Source: Bacteroidales bacterium
Lineage (GTDB): Bacteria; Bacteroidota; Bacteroidia; Bacteroidales; GCA-2748055
DNA: 64,000 bases
Assembly: GCA_020636775.1 (NCBI GenBank)
Contig: JACJXF010000001.1
Coordinates: 186,001 to 250,000 of the forward strand
Direction: 5' to 3'
The stretch's first letter is position 1, and every line of letters starts with the position of its first letter. Of this stretch, positions 61,514 through 64,000 are shown one piece after another. The position numbers were made by a program, and so were the translations under genes. The notes beneath the pieces are model-generated. The model did not search any database. It saw nothing but the letters and a program-made list of their open reading frames with translations, and had not been told where the DNA came from.

Positions 61514-63082
61514 TTATTTAGCGGGATTAAATTTGACAGCTTCTGTGTCGCTGTATATTATCACATCTTTCATGTTTATTCTGAAATCGGGATTGGCGTT
61601 AATCCATTTGATTTTCAGTTCGTGTTCACCTTTTGCCAGCATATACTTGTAGTAAATATCATATTTGCGTTTGATGTAATCTACCGGCATCCTGATTTGT
61701 TCGGTCTTCACACCATCCAGATAAACATCCAGAAGCGCCACATAACCATTATCAGTACTGCATAAGCTTTTTACCGCGCCCATAATTACAATTCCTGTTC
61801 CGTCGAATTTTAGTTCAATATCCTGATCAAGAATATCTTTGTTGAAAATTCTTCTTTCAATTGCATACATACCTTCAAAAGATTTTTCAAATCGTAAGAG
61901 GGATGGTTTCTGTACTACTATCTGAACCGAATCACCCTCAACCGTTCCGCCGTTCTGTTCAATAAGCATTAACGAATGTTTAAAGCTCAGTCCGTATACC
62001 TGATTTAAAGTCATATCGGTATATGGAAATTTCAAATCTTCTACTTTTTCAACTGCAGGTTTCCAAAATTGAGGGATGTTAGAATATCCCAGTATGACAC
62101 CCAGAATACCTGCTGCTGTGGCAGGGTTACAATCAGAATCCTGGCCGCATCGTGTGGCAATATCCATTGTCCGGTAAAAATCTTTGTCACCATAAAGAAG
62201 TCCGGTAACCACATAAGCTGCATTTAGCCTGGCATCAATATCAAAGCCATTATAAACTCCTTCAGGACATCCAATCTCATAGCTGTGCTTTTTCTGAATT
62301 TCAAACCAGCATTGTTTCCAATCGTCGGGATATTGCTTGTGCCATTGAACTACATCTGCAATGGATTTGTAAAAAAGGCTTTGCTCCGGTATTGGTTTAA
62401 GTGCCTCATTAATAATCAAATCAATATCATCGGTAAGAAAGGAGGAGGCGTACATACCTGCCATAAACACACCACCATACCAACCATCGCCGAAATTCAT
62501 GATATGACCTGTTTTGTCGCAAATCGCAGATGCAGTATTTATCATCCCAGGGCACATCATTCCTGCAAAATCGGCTTCAATCTGGAAATCGATATCGTCA
62601 GCATGGGGATTATTCAACCAATGTCCTGATTCAGGAGGCATGATGCCATTGAGAATATTGTATCGGGCGGCCTCATTGGCATGCCAGAGTTTATAATCAT
62701 CGTTTGCAAAAGATATAGCAAATGAGTCGGCAGGAGCATCCAGTCCGACTCTTTCAAGAACCTCAACGAATGTAAGATCCATATATACATCATCATATAA
62801 TCCCGGGTCTGTCTCAAAGGTTTCACGAATATAATCATCGTACCAGACCATATTCTGCTCATCCTGTATCATACCTCCCTTGAATTTAAATTCAGTTGGC
62901 CCTCCATAGGAACAACCAATTACCTGACCAGCCCAGCCACCACGGATTTTATCCTTTAAAAGTTCTTTACTAATAACAGCGTGGTCCGGCAAACCTTCCT
63001 TCTTATCCGAATTACAGCTTACCGCCAGAATTGCAATCATTAAAGTGAGATACAGTATTACTTGTTTCATGATCTTTTTCAT
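61514..63082 (-). CDS. Secreted ADP-ribosylglycohydrolase-family lipoprotein with C-terminal beta-sandwich
   Basis: 522 residues. Lipobox (MIAILAVSCNSDK), then an ADP-ribosylglycohydrolase (DraG) fold at ~40-400: KIRGGWAGQVIGCSYGGPTE at the start, the first metal motif YDDVYMDLTF near residue 97, and the second, RCGQDSDCNPATAAGILG, near residue 310. The Asp pairs that bind Mg in DraG are kept. A C-terminal domain of about 110 residues (VALLDVYLDGVKTEQIRMPV ... KGEHELKIKWINANPDF) resembles malectin-like/CBM sandwiches. Being exported, it cannot act on cytosolic ADP-ribosylated proteins, so a glycan or nucleoside role is more likely. Starts directly after the stop of its paralogue (zero gap). 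Confidence 0.85.
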   Translation of the reverse strand: MKKIMKQVILYLTLMIAILAVSCNSDKKEGLPDHAVISKELLKDKIRGGWAGQVIGCSYGGPTEFKFKGGMIQDEQNMVWYDDYIRETFETDPGLYDDVYMDLTFVEVLERVGLDAPADSFAISFANDDYKLWHANEAARYNILNGIMPPESGHWLNNPHADDIDFQIEADFAGMMCPGMINTASAICDKTGHIMNFGDGWYGGVFMAGMYASSFLTDDIDLIINEALKPIPEQSLFYKSIADVVQWHKQYPDDWKQCWFEIQKKHSYEIGCPEGVYNGFDIDARLNAAYVVTGLLYGDKDFYRTMDIATRCGQDSDCNPATAAGILGVILGYSNIPQFWKPAVEKVEDLKFPYTDMTLNQVYGLSFKHSLMLIEQNGGTVEGDSVQIVVQKPSLLRFEKSFEGMYAIERRIFNKDILDQDIELKFDGTGIVIMGAVKSLCSTDNGYVALLDVYLDGVKTEQIRMPVDYIKRKYDIYYKYMLAKGEHELKIKWINANPDFRINMKDVIIYSDTEAVKFNPAK

Positions 63083-64000
63083 TTAGTCCGGAAGATTACT
63101 TTTTGGTGGTACAGATGAATAAACTATTAAGTCATTTATCCTCAGTTCATAGTTTTTATCAGGGTTAAGCCATTTGATGTTTACAGTATGTTTTCCCTCA
63201 GGCAGAAGATATTTCCAGCAAGGTTCAAGTCGGCGGGAAGTATTTTTCATGGGTAAAACTAACTTCTCCTCAAATTTACCATCTATAGAAAGGTCCATTT
63301 CCGCCACATAAGGATCATCGATTTCAGAAAGGCCAAAAACTTCGGAGCCAAACTTTTTCGCAACGCGATCCACATAGGCCTCATCAATCTTTGAGCGTTT
63401 TACCATATTCCCATAGAGTATATAGCCGTTTCCATCAAAAGTGAATGAAAACTCGTCATCAAACGAAAGATCGATTTTTTCCCGCGATACCGGGTAAGTG
63501 TTTTCAAAATTTTGTTCAAAAGCAACGGGTACAGGTGTTGCAAGAGGAATGTTGAGGGTATCACCATCAGTTTCTCCTCCGGCAAGTTGAATCATTCCAA
63601 GTGCATGTTTAAAGCTCAATCCATACGCTGTGTGTAAGGAAATTGGTGAGCCAGCAAATTTTAACTTTTCAATTTCCTGAAGTGGTTTCAGCCAGAATTC
63701 GGGAATATTTGAATACCCTTTCATAACACCCAAAACTCCTCCCACAGTTGCGGGATTGCAATCAGCATCCTGTCCGCAACGTGCCGCGATATCAATGGAA
63801 TGCGTGAAGTCGCCTTTGCCGTAAAGCATAGCAATTGCTACGTATGCTGAATTTATCTTAGCGTCAATGTTAAATGATAAGAATACTCCTTTGGGGCAAC
63901 CCACATCGGTATTCCATTTTTTCTGCAATTCAAACCAGGCAGCCTTCCAGTCGTTTGGAAATTGCTTATGCCATTGAATAACATCAGCAATACAATCGTG
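63083..64000 (-). CDS. ADP-ribosylglycohydrolase-family protein, N terminus outside window
   Basis: Paralogue of the neighbour, open to the right edge; 305 residues visible. It retains the KWNTDVGCPKGVFLSFNIDA segment, the second metal motif RCGQDADCNPATVGGVLG, and the C-terminal beta-sandwich (VAEMDLSIDGKFEEKLVLPM ... EGKHTVNIKWLNPDKNYELR). The visible edge reads ADVIQWHKQFPNDWKAAWFE, matching residues ~240-260 of the neighbour, so the first 230-odd residues lie outside. The stop is immediately followed by the ATG of the downstream paralogue, indicating coupled translation. Its promoter and signal cannot be seen. Confidence 0.88.
   Translation of the reverse strand, partial: HDCIADVIQWHKQFPNDWKAAWFELQKKWNTDVGCPKGVFLSFNIDAKINSAYVAIAMLYGKGDFTHSIDIAARCGQDADCNPATVGGVLGVMKGYSNIPEFWLKPLQEIEKLKFAGSPISLHTAYGLSFKHALGMIQLAGGETDGDTLNIPLATPVPVAFEQNFENTYPVSREKIDLSFDDEFSFTFDGNGYILYGNMVKRSKIDEAYVDRVAKKFGSEVFGLSEIDDPYVAEMDLSIDGKFEEKLVLPMKNTSRRLEPCWKYLLPEGKHTVNIKWLNPDKNYELRINDLIVYSSVPPKSNLPD

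Overview
The window reads as a chromosome segment from a member of the Bacteroidota, most likely a Bacteroidales/Marinilabiliales-type bacterium. The evidence is a SusC/SusD pair with a SusB-type GH97 enzyme and a SusR-type regulator, type IX secretion (T9SS) C-terminal sorting domains, two-component-propeller/SpoIIE signalling, methylmalonyl-CoA mutase as two subunits, bS16 with a long acidic tail, and several promoters of the Bacteroidota form TTTG-N19-TAnnTTTG. No rRNA, CRISPR array or insertion sequence was seen.

Left part (1-37.1 kb) is mostly housekeeping. It holds a metal ABC transporter (cut at the left edge), a Kef-type antiporter, and an operon of dapD, a glycosyltransferase and a Sua5-type threonylcarbamoyl-AMP synthase. 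These are followed by a DUF2807 protein, a thioesterase, rpsP-rimM, a DoxX/TIM-barrel fusion next to a tiny winged-helix protein, fumC, an ArsC-like protein, prfB with an intact programmed +1 frameshift, recX-prmC and ribD. Then come a TPR/caspase-like protein paired with a propeller-SpoIIE phosphatase, a LOG-family protein, trxA, a DnaE polymerase with a fused proofreading exonuclease, and mutA-mutB. A PIN toxin-antitoxin pair with a frameshifted toxin, a nucleoside hydrolase, a PAP2 phosphatase and an Mpl-like ligase close this part.

Middle part (37.4-41.4 kb) is a tRNA-Glu gene followed by an AT-rich island. A 17-bp copy of the tRNA 3' end recurs 3.8 kb downstream, so the segment between looks like DNA integrated at the tRNA. 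It carries no integrase but has an N-terminally missing RHS core-plus-tip protein and a series of small, mostly membrane proteins arranged like displaced RHS tip/immunity modules.

Right part (41.5-64 kb) is extracellular and glycan-related. Two T9SS-sorted proteins precede a polysaccharide utilization locus: GH97, SusD, SusC, an unknown secreted protein, a divergent T9SS-exported beta-helix enzyme whose Asp spacing matches GH87 alpha-1,3-glucanases, and a TPR/membrane/HTH regulator of the SusR type. Together these suggest alpha-glucan, plausibly alpha-1,3-glucan or nigeran, as the substrate: GH87 cuts outside the cell, SusCD imports, GH97 trims. After an SLC13-type anion transporter and a lipoprotein there is a compact same-strand cluster of two double-domain esterases and two secreted ADP-ribosylglycohydrolase-family proteins, the last cut by the right edge.
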